From Chlorobium sp. (GTDB lineage: Bacteria > Bacteroidota > Chlorobiia > Chlorobiales > Chlorobiaceae): a stretch of 64,000 nucleotides of DNA. How positions within the stretch are numbered: position 1 is the first letter of the stretch; every line of letters starts with the position of its first letter. The position numbers and the translations under genes were made by a program. The stretch spans positions 1 to 64,000 of the forward strand of contig JANQGE010000068.1 in assembly GCA_028277485.1 (NCBI GenBank), in the 5' to 3' direction. This document shows, piece after piece, positions 33,305-42,700 of the stretch. The notes beneath the pieces are model-generated. The model ran no database searches. It saw nothing but the letters and a program-made list of their open reading frames with translations, and was not told where the DNA came from.

Positions 33305-35003
33305 GCTGTCTCTCCTGTAATGCCTCAACAACTTCCTCAACCGAAAACGGTTCGCCTGTTGCCTTGAGTATTTTCCTTGAAACGCGAACACCGGCGTCGC
33401 GGTTGAGCAAATCCGCAAACTGCCCTGTCGCATTATTCTCAAGTACGATCACATTCTTTGCGTCAAGCATTCCGCTGATTTCCGGGCTCAATGGATAAAG
33501 CTGGGAAAAGTGCAAACCGGCAAGATCTTTGCGCTTCAGCCTTTCAAGCGCTTCCTCCAGCACTCCCCTGTTCGATCCCCAGCAAATAACAAGGCTTCCC
33601 GCTTTAGCAGGGCCGAAACGCTCAGGCAACAATGCCTCACGGCTGAGCTGTTCGAGACGCTGGAGCCGTTTATGGACCATTTTCCGCCGAACCCCGAAAT
33701 TCTCAGTCAGATGACCGCTTTCGTCATGTTCATGAGAATCGGTTTTTACAATTCCGTCACCATAACCGGGCACACCCCGCGGAGAAAGGCCGTTTTTCGT
33801 CAAGCGATATCTTTTGTAGTCCCTATCTGTCCTGATAATATGCCGTTCAACCGGAAGCCTGACAATCTCGGACTTCATGACCGAAGCAACAGAGTCGAGA
33901 AAAAACTGATCGGTCAGCACAAAAACTGTTGTCTGGTATTTGTCGGCAAGGTTAAACGCCCTCTGGACAAGTTCGATTGCCTGCACGAACGATCCGGGGG
34001 CGAGAATTACTCTCGAAAAATCCCCGTGGCCAGCGTACAACGAGAGATTGAGATCGCCCTGCTCAGTACGTGTCGGCAATCCTGTAGCCGGTCCGGGCCG
34101 CTGGCCGATATGCACCACAACCGGCACCTCGGTAACACCGGCAAGACTTATCCCTTCTTCCATCAGCGCAAATCCGCCCCCGGAAGTACTGACGATCGCC
34201 CGCGCACCGGCATAGGACGCGCCCAGCGCCGCGTTGATTGCGGAGATCTCGTCCTCTGCCTGGTCAACGATGATATCGAAATCGTCCGCCCTGCGGGCAA
34301 GAAATGTCAAAAGGCCTGTTCCCGGAGACATGGGATAGGAAGAAATAAAGCTGCAACCGGCGGCAACCGTTCCGATCCCTAAGGCCGTGTTTCCATCGAT
34401 AAGCAGTTCATCGGGAGACGTATCGGCGGGTTTGATCGTCACCTGGATCCTGTTTCTGGCAGCCGTTTCGGTGCCGAAATCATGTCCCAGCTTTGCTGCC
34501 TTTACATTCTTCGCGACAACCTCTTCACCCTTGGACGCGAACTGCACGGAAAGGTATGCCAAAAAAGCATCGAGAGATATGCCGAGCAAGCCCAGCACCA
34601 CTCCGACCGCCACGGTGTTCGAGAAAACAGGGCTTCCCGCCTGCTTGGCGAATGCAGCAAAGGGCGTGTCGATAAAGTTTTTGATCTCCTTGCCCTCGAC
34701 ATGATCTTTCTCGGCAAAAACAAGGGTGGCTTCTCCGATACGTTCTTCGAGATGATCGACAGCTTCGGCATTAAGCGCAACCAGGACATCTATGCCACGC
34801 ACATATGCCTTGCGTTCTTTACCTGTAATTCTTACTTCCGTGGAATTGCTCCCCCCTCTGATGCGGGACATGAATTCGGTGCAGGCAAACACATAATAGC
34901 CGTTTCTTTTGAGAACCTTGACGAGGGCATCGGCTATTGTCTGAACCCCCTGGCCCGCCGCGCCTCCGAATACAATAGATATCTCGTCTGCATAGTGATG
35001 CAT
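33297..35003 (-). CDS. korA: 2-oxoacid:ferredoxin oxidoreductase alpha subunit (gamma-alpha fusion)
   Basis: About 568 residues. The N-terminal 190 residues are the gamma domain (VFGGAAGQGVQTIADALVKV, FMSRIRGGSNSTEVRI); the rest is the alpha domain (LLIDGNTALGIGTVAAGCSF, SYPMSPGTGLLTFLA, DQAEDEISAINAALGASYAG, GQRPGPATGLPTRTEQGDLN). This fused organisation plus a short beta subunit, without a built-in ferredoxin subunit, is the KorAB type. ATG 35003 is chosen because the conserved fold begins right after it; GTG 35042 is an alternative. It is the first gene of a two-gene operon. Confidence 0.88.
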   Translation of the reverse strand: MHHYADEISIVFGGAAGQGVQTIADALVKVLKRNGYYVFACTEFMSRIRGGSNSTEVRITGKERKAYVRGIDVLVALNAEAVDHLEERIGEATLVFAEKDHVEGKEIKNFIDTPFAAFAKQAGSPVFSNTVAVGVVLGLLGISLDAFLAYLSVQFASKGEEVVAKNVKAAKLGHDFGTETAARNRIQVTIKPADTSPDELLIDGNTALGIGTVAAGCSFISSYPMSPGTGLLTFLARRADDFDIIVDQAEDEISAINAALGASYAGARAIVSTSGGGFALMEEGISLAGVTEVPVVVHIGQRPGPATGLPTRTEQGDLNLSLYAGHGDFSRVILAPGSFVQAIELVQRAFNLADKYQTTVFVLTDQFFLDSVASVMKSEIVRLPVERHIIRTDRDYKRYRLTKNGLSPRGVPGYGDGIVKTDSHEHDESGHLTENFGVRRKMVHKRLQRLEQLSREALLPERFGPAKAGSLVICWGSNRGVLEEALERLKRKDLAGLHFSQLYPLSPEISGMLDAKNVIVLENNATGQFADLLNRDAGVRVSRKILKATGEPFSVEEVVEALQERQHE

Positions 35004-35141
35004 GAAAAAAGGATTTGTTCCGGTTTTTCCATATAACGCCACAGCGTGTGAGAAAATTCAAAAAGAACCTGGTTTATCCGTTAAAACTATAATTTCAATA
35101 ATGCTTGCGCAACAAACACAAAACCGATAACATTCACCTAA

Positions 35142-35269
35142 CCTGAATAATTCACCAAAGGAAGAAAAGGAGTTAGGGAAAGGAAAAGATCGATTCCCGA
35201 TAGCGACGGCGAACCCCGAAAGAAGAACAATCGGGAGTCGGGTGTTTGAACTCTCATGAATTATTCAGG
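35142..35269. repeat. 128-bp element with 13-bp terminal inverted repeats
   Basis: Perfect ends CCTGAATAATTCA (35142-35154) and TGAATTATTCAGG (35257-35269). The interior carries GATTCCCGATAGCGACGGCG followed by AACCCCGAAAG, also found at about 45298-45335. One end is repeated at 38246 and a diverged one near 52312. It encodes nothing and lies upstream of korA. Confidence 0.65.
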
Positions 35270-35274
35270 CTAAA

Positions 35275-35411
35275 GGGCACCTCTATTTTATTGTCGTGAG
35301 CGCTACAAGGCGGACGGAGCGCAGAAACCGGAGTGTACACGTAGTACATGAGGATTTCGAGCACCGACCAACGAAGTAATCATGGTGCGCAACAAATTAA
35401 TAGAGGTGTCC
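35275..35411. repeat. full-length GGGCACCTCTAT terminal-inverted-repeat element
   Basis: 137 bp with ends GGGCACCTCTATT and AATAGAGGTGTCC. The interior has conserved blocks TTGTCGTGAGCG, GCGGACGGAGCGCAGAAACC, GGAGTGTACA, CATGAGGATTTCGAGCAC and CAACGAAGTAATCA, shared with copies at 46250 and 61331. It is non-coding and resembles a MITE or a structured dispersed RNA repeat. Confidence 0.8.
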
Positions 35412-35444
35412 TAAATTGAGCGATTGCTGAAACGCTCAATTTAG
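35411..35444 (+). repeat. 12-bp palindromic hairpin CTAAATTGAGCG
   Basis: CTAAATTGAGCG, a 10-base loop, CGCTCAATTTAG, immediately after the previous element and before a short-chain dehydrogenase gene. Half-sites also occur near 52480-52510 and 62313, so it may be another short repeat; it is not followed by a T run. Confidence 0.5.
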
Positions 35445-35471
35445 TATTCATAAAAGCTTTGAAGATCAATC

Positions 35472-36173
35472 ATGCGGAAGCGGAAAGTTTTTCTCATAAC
35501 CGGTGCTTCCACCGGAATCGGTGAGGCAACAGCAAAACTTGCCGCCGAAGCAGGTTACAGAGTTGTGCTTGCCGCACGTTCAACCGGAAAACTCGAAGCC
35601 TTGCAGGACAGGCTCGGCAGCGATAACACCATGGTCTTTGCCTGCGACGTCTCGGACTGGAAAGCACAGGAGAAGATGATCAATACAGCCGTGGAACATT
35701 TCGGACGGATCGATGTTGTCCTTGCAAATGCCGGGTTTTCCAAAGGGTCTTCTTTTTACGGCGGTGAAGACAAGCTGGACGAGTGGAGAGAAATGGTGCT
35801 CACCAATGTTTACGGTCCCGCCGTTACCGCCAGGTTGTGCCTGCCGAAACTGGTTAAAACAGGAGGGCATTTTCTAATTACCGGCTCGGTTGTCGGCCAT
35901 ATCACCTCGATCCGTAACCTTTACTCGGCCACCAAATGGGCAGTTACAGGGATCGCGCAGGCCATCCGCAATGAAATGGTCGGTACGGGCATCCGTGTGA
36001 CGCTGATAGAACCGGGTGTGGTCGACACGCCTTTCTGGGACACAGTACCGAAACCGGACACACCGGAGCTGCTGCCCGATGATGTTGCACGCGCCGTGAT
36101 GTATGCCGTAAGCCAGCCGCCTCATGTTGATGTGAATCAGGTGTTGATAAGACCCACAGGACAACCCCACTAA
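35472..36173 (+). CDS. short-chain dehydrogenase/reductase
   Basis: 233 residues, classical SDR. Cofactor loop TGASTGIGEATAKLAAEAGY near residue 10 (no acidic residue pattern decisive for NAD), NAG motif VVLANAGFSKGS, catalytic Ser in FLITGSVVGHITSIRNLYSA and YSATK (Tyr and Lys). The substrate is unknown. It is a single gene after a dense cluster of intergenic repeats. Confidence 0.9.
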   Translation: MRKRKVFLITGASTGIGEATAKLAAEAGYRVVLAARSTGKLEALQDRLGSDNTMVFACDVSDWKAQEKMINTAVEHFGRIDVVLANAGFSKGSSFYGGEDKLDEWREMVLTNVYGPAVTARLCLPKLVKTGGHFLITGSVVGHITSIRNLYSATKWAVTGIAQAIRNEMVGTGIRVTLIEPGVVDTPFWDTVPKPDTPELLPDDVARAVMYAVSQPPHVDVNQVLIRPTGQPH

Positions 36174-36690
36174 TTCGCTGCTCTGGAAAATGGCCCTTTC
36201 ACCCAATCTCCGCGTCATGCCAGTACTTTCGATGCTCATGTATTTTGATATACACTCCGCTTCAAAAGCACTGGCAGTCCTTGATCTCTGGCGAAATCAT
36301 CCATTTTCCAGGGCAGCGCAGGTTATCAAATGGTGTTCTCATGCTCCGAATACTCCAACATGTCCGTGCGCCGTTCACCTTGTTCTCGAACCGCTCGCTT
36401 CGCTTATTCAACGGACTTGCTGCATCTTTTGAAAGTATGAGAGCTTCCGATGCTCGACCTTGAGCCAAATCATCCGTTTTGCGGGGCAGCATTAGGTGTT
36501 CGGCTGCACTTTTCCCAACCCGCAAAGATGACATGGTGCTCAGGAAAAGTCATGCCCCGATCACTATTCCCCAATGATGCCGGAATCTTTTTTCCCCTCC
36601 CCATTGTTATTCATCATCAAAATCCCGTCAAACAGCTTACCCCGCTGAACCGCCAGTGCTATAACACGTAACTGACAAACCTCTTCCCGA
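36174..36690. other. intergenic region with imperfect internal repeat
   Basis: No gene is supported. Two diverged blocks, about 36270-36335 and 36455-36515, share AAATCATCC(A/G)TTTT, GGGCAGC and GGTGTTC separated by similar distances. The block may be a decayed dispersed repeat; nothing else is recognised. Confidence 0.4.
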
Positions 36691-37557
36691 ATGTCTCAGC
36701 ACAGCAGCCACATAATCCTCAGGGGGCATAAACATCGTTATCTTGACACGGGCGGTTCCAAACCCACGATGCTGCTGCTCCACGGCATCTCCTGTTCCCT
36801 TGATTTTTTTGAACAGGCCACCCCCTTTCTTTCCCGATCGTTCAGGGTACTTGCACTTGACCTGCTGGGATTCGGCGAATCAGACAAGCCGAAACTGGCC
36901 CCATACTCCCTGGAATTTTATGCCGTACTGATAAAAGAGTTCATGGAAAAAACCCATAACAAACACAGTAAAGAGTTTTTCGCTGTAGGACACTCAATGG
37001 GAGGTAAGTACCTGCTTGCAACAGAACTTCTTTATCCCGGCAGTTTCAATAAACTGGTGCTGAGCAATACCGACGGATTTATTGACGTACCGGGCTGGAT
37101 CAGGGGCATCAGCCTACCAGGAGTAAAGCAGGTGCTTAAAGGGATTTTTACCAGCGAGAAAGTGGCATCAAAGGCGTTCAAAACCGCATTTCACTTCCCG
37201 GAACGTGTTGACCGTGCTTCCTATGAAAAAAACCTCCTGATATCAAGAAACAAGGAATCAATGGAAACCGTAATGACGCTGAACAGAAATTTCAGAAGAC
37301 TTGACCTTTCGCGGACCGGACTTCGAAAGCAGTTGCACAGGCTCAACATGCCCGTTTTGATTTTATGGGGCGATCATGATCAGTATATTTCACCTGGTAT
37401 TGCCCCGGTCGTGCAAAAGGAAATCCGGGATTCTGAACTTTATATTTTCAAAAACTGCGGTCACGCTCCCATGCTTGAATATCCGGAGTTATTCAGCCGC
37501 ATAGTGACCCGTTTTTTCCTGAACAATCCCTCAACTCGGGTTCTGAACAATACATAA
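36691..37557 (+). CDS. alpha/beta-hydrolase
   Basis: 288 residues. Oxyanion segment LLLHGISCSLDFFEQATPFL, GFGESDKPK, nucleophile elbow FAVGHSMGGKYLLATE, acid region LILWGDHDQYISPGIAPVVQ and catalytic His in NCGHAPMLEYPELFS. A general esterase/lyase-like fold; the substrate is not predictable. A relation to BchO-like hydrolases of photosynthetic bacteria is possible but not shown. It precedes tmk by 46 bases and may share its transcript. Confidence 0.85.
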   Translation: MSQHSSHIILRGHKHRYLDTGGSKPTMLLLHGISCSLDFFEQATPFLSRSFRVLALDLLGFGESDKPKLAPYSLEFYAVLIKEFMEKTHNKHSKEFFAVGHSMGGKYLLATELLYPGSFNKLVLSNTDGFIDVPGWIRGISLPGVKQVLKGIFTSEKVASKAFKTAFHFPERVDRASYEKNLLISRNKESMETVMTLNRNFRRLDLSRTGLRKQLHRLNMPVLILWGDHDQYISPGIAPVVQKEIRDSELYIFKNCGHAPMLEYPELFSRIVTRFFLNNPSTRVLNNT

Positions 37558-37603
37558 TTGCAGAAAATCAACTCAGGGAAACAACAATCCGGTTGGAGCA
37601 ACA

Positions 37604-38245
37604 ATGTTCATATCATTTGAAGGTATCGACGGGGCCGGTAAATCGACCCAGGTAAAACAACTGAAAAAATATTTAACGGATAAAGGCCACGATGTACTGA
37701 CACTTCGGGAGCCAGGTGGAACCGCCGTTGCAGAGAAAATCCGGGCTCTCCTGCTTGAAAGCAAGCACGATATCACCCCGATCGGTGAATTGCTGCTTTT
37801 TTCTGCAAGCCGGGCCGAACTGATACAGAACGTAATACTGCCGGCTCTGAAGCAGGGCAATGTGGTAATTGTCGACCGTTTTTACGATTCAACCACAGCA
37901 TACCAGGGTTATGGCCGCGGCCTCGATTTGCAGATGCTGCAACAGGTTAACAATGTCGCAACGTTTAGCCTGAAACCTGATATCACCTTTTTTCTTGATA
38001 TTTCACCGGAAGATGCCCTCATAAGAAAGTTTTCCGAAAAGTCCCTTCCCCTTGCTTTCGAAGAAAGCGAACTCGACCGGATGGAAAACTCCGGACTTGC
38101 TTTCTATCAACGGGTCAGGAAAGGCTACCTGAAACTTGCCGAGAGTGAAAAAAAACGCTTTGTGATGCTGAACGCCTGTAACGAAGCCAAAAACATTCAT
38201 GTACAGATAAAACAAAAACTAACGTCACTGTATCCCGGCCTTTAA
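37604..38245 (+). CDS. tmk: thymidylate kinase
   Basis: 213 residues. P-loop FEGIDGAGKSTQVKQLKKYL, TLREPGGTAVAEKIRALLLE, DRFYDSTTAYQGYGRGLD (DR(Y/F) motif) and the LID region are all as in bacterial Tmk. It phosphorylates dTMP to dTDP. It is followed directly at 38246 by a CCTGAATAATTCA repeat end. Confidence 0.97.
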   Translation: MFISFEGIDGAGKSTQVKQLKKYLTDKGHDVLTLREPGGTAVAEKIRALLLESKHDITPIGELLLFSASRAELIQNVILPALKQGNVVIVDRFYDSTTAYQGYGRGLDLQMLQQVNNVATFSLKPDITFFLDISPEDALIRKFSEKSLPLAFEESELDRMENSGLAFYQRVRKGYLKLAESEKKRFVMLNACNEAKNIHVQIKQKLTSLYPGL

Positions 38246-38275
38246 CCTGAATAATTCACCAAAGGAACAAAAAAA
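38246..38275. repeat. single end of the CCTGAATAATTCA element
   Basis: CCTGAATAATTCACCAAAGG followed by AACAAAAA matches the left end of the 35142 element, directly after the tmk stop codon. No matching right end is found nearby, so it is a solo or truncated copy. Confidence 0.5.
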
Positions 38276-38439
38276 GAGGGAGAGCGGGAAGTGGGAAGGT
38301 GCTATGTGTTAGGCAGGAAAAAACCAGCAGCACCAGAGCCAACGTTACTTTTTCGCAAAAAATAAATCCTTTAACCGGATCTTTTATTAGATTGACAGAC
38401 AAATCACATGAAAAAACACTGTTTCGGCCACCAGAACAC

Positions 38440-39699
38440 ATGCAACAACAGATTCTGAAAGAAAAGAAGCTCGAGACATGCATTTCATCCATCTCACTTC
38501 AGGACATCAGAACGCTCAAAGAACTTTACCAGCTCAAATCTGAAACCCGCGACCTGCGCGCGCCTATAGTGCGCAACATCATGAAACAGAGAGTCGTAGG
38601 CCAGGAGTGCATAAATTCTTTGAAGAACGCCCTCTATTCGCTCGAAACCATTCATACCGACGACTATACAGGACAGAGGGTACTGCAGCTGGACGGCAAA
38701 AAACAGATCGAGGTTGATCTTACCTATGAAATCAGAGAGCTGAAAAAAGATATTTACTACCTGGAATACGGCGAGGACCATTTTATCAACTACCTGGCAA
38801 AATTCATACCGGATTTCCGCAAATATTTGAACGAAGGCATAGAGAAACTTCGCGGCAAAAAGTTTAATACGTTCATTACCGACCGTGACGGAACAACAAA
38901 CAACTACTGCGGCAGGTACCGCTCCTCGGTGCAGCCGATTTATAATTCCGTATTCCTCTCGAGGTTCGCGAAAAACTGCTGCCGCTTTCCCATCTTCATC
39001 ACTTCGGCACCTCTCAAGGACTTCGGCATACTGGATGTTTCGATAAACCCGAACGATATTTTTTTCTACGCAGGCTCGAAAGGCAGGGAATTCATCGACC
39101 CGGAAGGAAATTTCCACAGTTATCCTATAGATGAGCACAAGCAGGAACTTATACACTTGCTCAACGAAAGGCTCCGCCAGCTTCTCAAAGACCCGCGTTT
39201 CGAAAAATTCAACTTCATAGGTTCGGCTCTCCAGTTCAAGTTCGGCCAGACAACCGTTGCCCGGCAGGATATCAGCCGCTCAATCAATCCCGAAGAATCT
39301 ACGGCATTCCTCGAAAAGGTAACAAGCATTGTCAAGGAGATCGATCCGGAAAACAAAAACTTCCGCATAGAGGATACCGGACTTGACATAGAGATCATTC
39401 TTACCGTTGACCAGGAAGGCGGCGATCCTGTAAAAGACTTCGACAAGGGTGATGGCCTGAAATTTATCTGCAAAACAGTCGGCATCCAGACGGAATCTGG
39501 TTCGAACCTTGTCTGTGGGGACACGTCTTCGGACATACCGATGCTCAAAAAAACCGCTGAAATGTGCGATGACGTATGGACAATTTTTGTAACCAAGGAC
39601 CGGGATCTTGCTGAAAAGGTACAAAAGATCTGCCCTCAGAACATGATCGTCCCTTCTCCGGATATTCTCCTGACTATCCTGGGCCTGCTCTCTCTGTAA
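38440..39699 (+). CDS. HAD-family phosphatase, trehalose-6-phosphate phosphatase-like
   Basis: 419 residues from ATG 38440. An N-terminal helical region of about 130 residues precedes the HAD core: D148 and D150 in ITDRDGTTNNYCGRY, ITSAPLKDFGILD as motif II, a lysine-bearing cap region, and LVCGDTSSDIPMLKK as the acidic motif. The layout resembles trehalose-phosphate phosphatases rather than small HADs. Its neighbour is a phosphoglucomutase-GH65 fusion; in Mycobacterium OtsB1 the same three domain types occur in one chain, which supports a disaccharide-phosphate role. The substrate is unproven. Confidence 0.7.
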   Translation: MQQQILKEKKLETCISSISLQDIRTLKELYQLKSETRDLRAPIVRNIMKQRVVGQECINSLKNALYSLETIHTDDYTGQRVLQLDGKKQIEVDLTYEIRELKKDIYYLEYGEDHFINYLAKFIPDFRKYLNEGIEKLRGKKFNTFITDRDGTTNNYCGRYRSSVQPIYNSVFLSRFAKNCCRFPIFITSAPLKDFGILDVSINPNDIFFYAGSKGREFIDPEGNFHSYPIDEHKQELIHLLNERLRQLLKDPRFEKFNFIGSALQFKFGQTTVARQDISRSINPEESTAFLEKVTSIVKEIDPENKNFRIEDTGLDIEIILTVDQEGGDPVKDFDKGDGLKFICKTVGIQTESGSNLVCGDTSSDIPMLKKTAEMCDDVWTIFVTKDRDLAEKVQKICPQNMIVPSPDILLTILGLLSL

Positions 39700-39746
39700 C
39701 GTTTCATGCCATATTTCTCCAACCCACAATAACACGTACGAATACT

Positions 39747-42700
39747 ATGCTTAAAGGTGTCATTTTCGATTTAGATGGAGTTGTAACAGGTACGGCGAAA
39801 ATCCATAGCCTGGCTTGGGAATCCATGTTCAACACCTTCCTCAAAGAGTATGCGGAAGCAAACAACGAACCTTTCGTGCCTTTCGATCCTGCGCTGGATT
39901 ACCTAAAATATGTAGACGGCAAACCACGCATGGAAGGTGTAAGGAGTTTTCTTGAATCCCGGGACATCGAACTGCCTTTCGGCGAAATCGACGATATACC
40001 GGAAATGCCCACCATCTGCGGGCTTGGCAACCGCAAAAACGAAGTTTTCACCGAAATTCTCATCAAGGAAGGCCCGGAAGTTTTCCAAAGCACGGTTGAT
40101 TTCATACGGGAGCTGAAGTCTCGGGGCATTCGTATCGGCATAGCTTCTTCAAGCCGAAACTGCAAGCTTATCCTCGAACTGGCACAACTTGAGACCTTGT
40201 TTGAAACCCGCGTTGACGGCGAGGTTTCTCTTGAACTCGGTCTGAAGGGCAAACCCAACCCCGATATTTTTACAACCGCAGCAGACAACCTTGACCTGCA
40301 CCCCCATGACTGCGTTGTTGTCGAGGATGCCATTTCCGGTGTTCAAGCCGGTTCCGCAGGCAATTTCGGGCTGGTTCTTGGTATTGCCCGCGAGATCGAG
40401 GGCATTCAACTGAAGGAAGAAGGTGCCGACATCGTTATAAGAGACCTCGGCGAAATTACCGTCGATGAAGTTATTCGCTGGTTTCAGGAAGAGATTGCCG
40501 AAGATGGCTGGAACCTGCGCTATGCAACGTTTAAACCCGAAGAGGAAAAGCTGCGGGAAACCCTGACCGCAATTGGAAACGGATACATAGGAACAAGAGG
40601 CGCTTACGAAGGGCCCAAAGCCTCCCAATACCTCTATCCCGGAACCTACATTGCAGGCGTTTTCAATAAAATACCTTCAAAGGTTCATGGTGAAACCATT
40701 TACAACAACGATTTTGTCAACTGCCCGAACTGGCTTCCTGTGGAGTTCAGGATCTGCTGCGGCAGCTTCATCGACCCTTTTGAACAGAAAATTCTCAGCT
40801 ACAGCCAGGATCTCGATATGCAAAGTGCCGTCATGAGCCGCGAAATCGTCTTCCAGGATAATCTCGGCAGAATCACACGCATATCCAGCCAGCGCATAGC
40901 AAGCATGGCAAATCCTCATCTCTGTGCTCTGCAGTTTTCCTTCGTACCGATAAATTATTCCGGAGATGTCGAGTTCAGAACAGCGATCGACGGCCGGGTA
41001 GAAAACAAGGGAGTTGCAAGATACAGCAGCCTGGCTTCAGATCACCTTGAACATGTCGACAGCGGCCGCTCCGGTGAAGGGATGTATCTGCATGTTCAAA
41101 CAAACAGTTCTCATTATCAGATAGTTACCCATGCAAAAAGCAATATCAGGGTTTCCGGTGCTGCTGTCGACGCCCAAAAAAGCGTTGATCCGTCACCAAG
41201 GTACATCGCGGAACTTTTCAAGGTACCGCTGACCCGGGGTCAGGAGTGTACGATTGAAAAAATCGTGGCTGTCCACACCTCGCTTGACCGTGACCACGAT
41301 GATCCGAAAGCAGCGGGTGACAAGGCCATACTTTCGGCAGTAAGTTTTTCCGAACTGCTTGACGCACATACCGCAGCCTGGCAAAAAATATGGGAAAAAT
41401 GCAATATTTCCATAGACGGAGACCGTTTCAGCCAGAAAGCCCTCCGCTTTCATACCTACCATCTTATGGGAACCGCTTCGCCGCACAATCCCTCCATCGA
41501 CGCCGGCATGCCCGCCAGGGGCCTGAATGGTGAAGCATACCGCGGCCATATTTTTTGGGATGAAATCTATATTCTCCCCTTCTTCATCCATCACTTCCCG
41601 GATATCGCCAAGGCACTGCTGATGTACCGTTACAAAAGGCTCGATGCCGCCAGGGAATATGCCAGAGAAAACGGTTACAGAGGCGCAATGTTTCCTTGGC
41701 AGACGGCTGACGACGGCAGTGAGGAGACACAGATCGTTCATTATAACCCGCAAAGCGGGACCTGGGGTCCCGACCTGAGCAGAAACCAGCGGCATGTTTC
41801 AATCGCGGTTTTTTACAACACCTGGCATTACGCACATGGAACCGGAGACACAGAGTTCCTCCAGCAGTACGGCGCGGAAATATTGTTTGAAGTCGCACGG
41901 TTCTGGGCAAGTATTTCCAGATACCTGCCGGATACCGGGCAGTATCATATAGAAGGGGTTATGGGACCGGATGAGTTTCATGAAAAACTTCCGGAAAGCA
42001 GCAAGGAAGGCCTGAAAGACAATGCCTATACAAACATTATGACCGCGTGGCTTCTTGAAAAGGCCGTTGAGCTTGCGGAAAATCTCGATCCTTCCGTAAT
42101 GGACAAGCTCGTGACGAAAATCGGTATCGGATATGATGAAATAGAGGAGTGGAAAAAGATCTGCAGCAGCATGCATATCATCTTCACAAAGGACGGTATA
42201 CTCGAACAATTCGACGGTTATATGAAACTCGAGGAGCTCGATTGGGACCAGTACAGAAAAAAGTACGGCAACATACACCGTATGGACAGGATCCTGAAGG
42301 CAGAAGGCGACTCGCCGGACAACTACAAGGTTGCCAAACAGGCCGATGTCCTGATGACTTTCTATACCCTTTCCCCTGTCGAAGTCCAGCATGTTCTCGA
42401 AAAGAACGGACACCGTATCGAGGACCCGGTCAAGATGGTAAGAGACAACTATTACTACTACGAACCGCGTACCAGCCACGGTTCAACTCTCAGTAAGGTT
42501 GTCCACGCAATCATCTCCAGCTACCTTCATGACGGTCATCAGACCGCCTGGACGTGGTTTGCCGAATCGCTGAAAAGCGATATCGAAGATACACAGGGCG
42601 GCACGACCCAGGAAGGCATACATTGTGGAGTCATGGGAGGAACCCTTGATGCAGTGACCCGGTACTTTGCCGGTGTGTCGTTCACAAACGACATGTTGAA

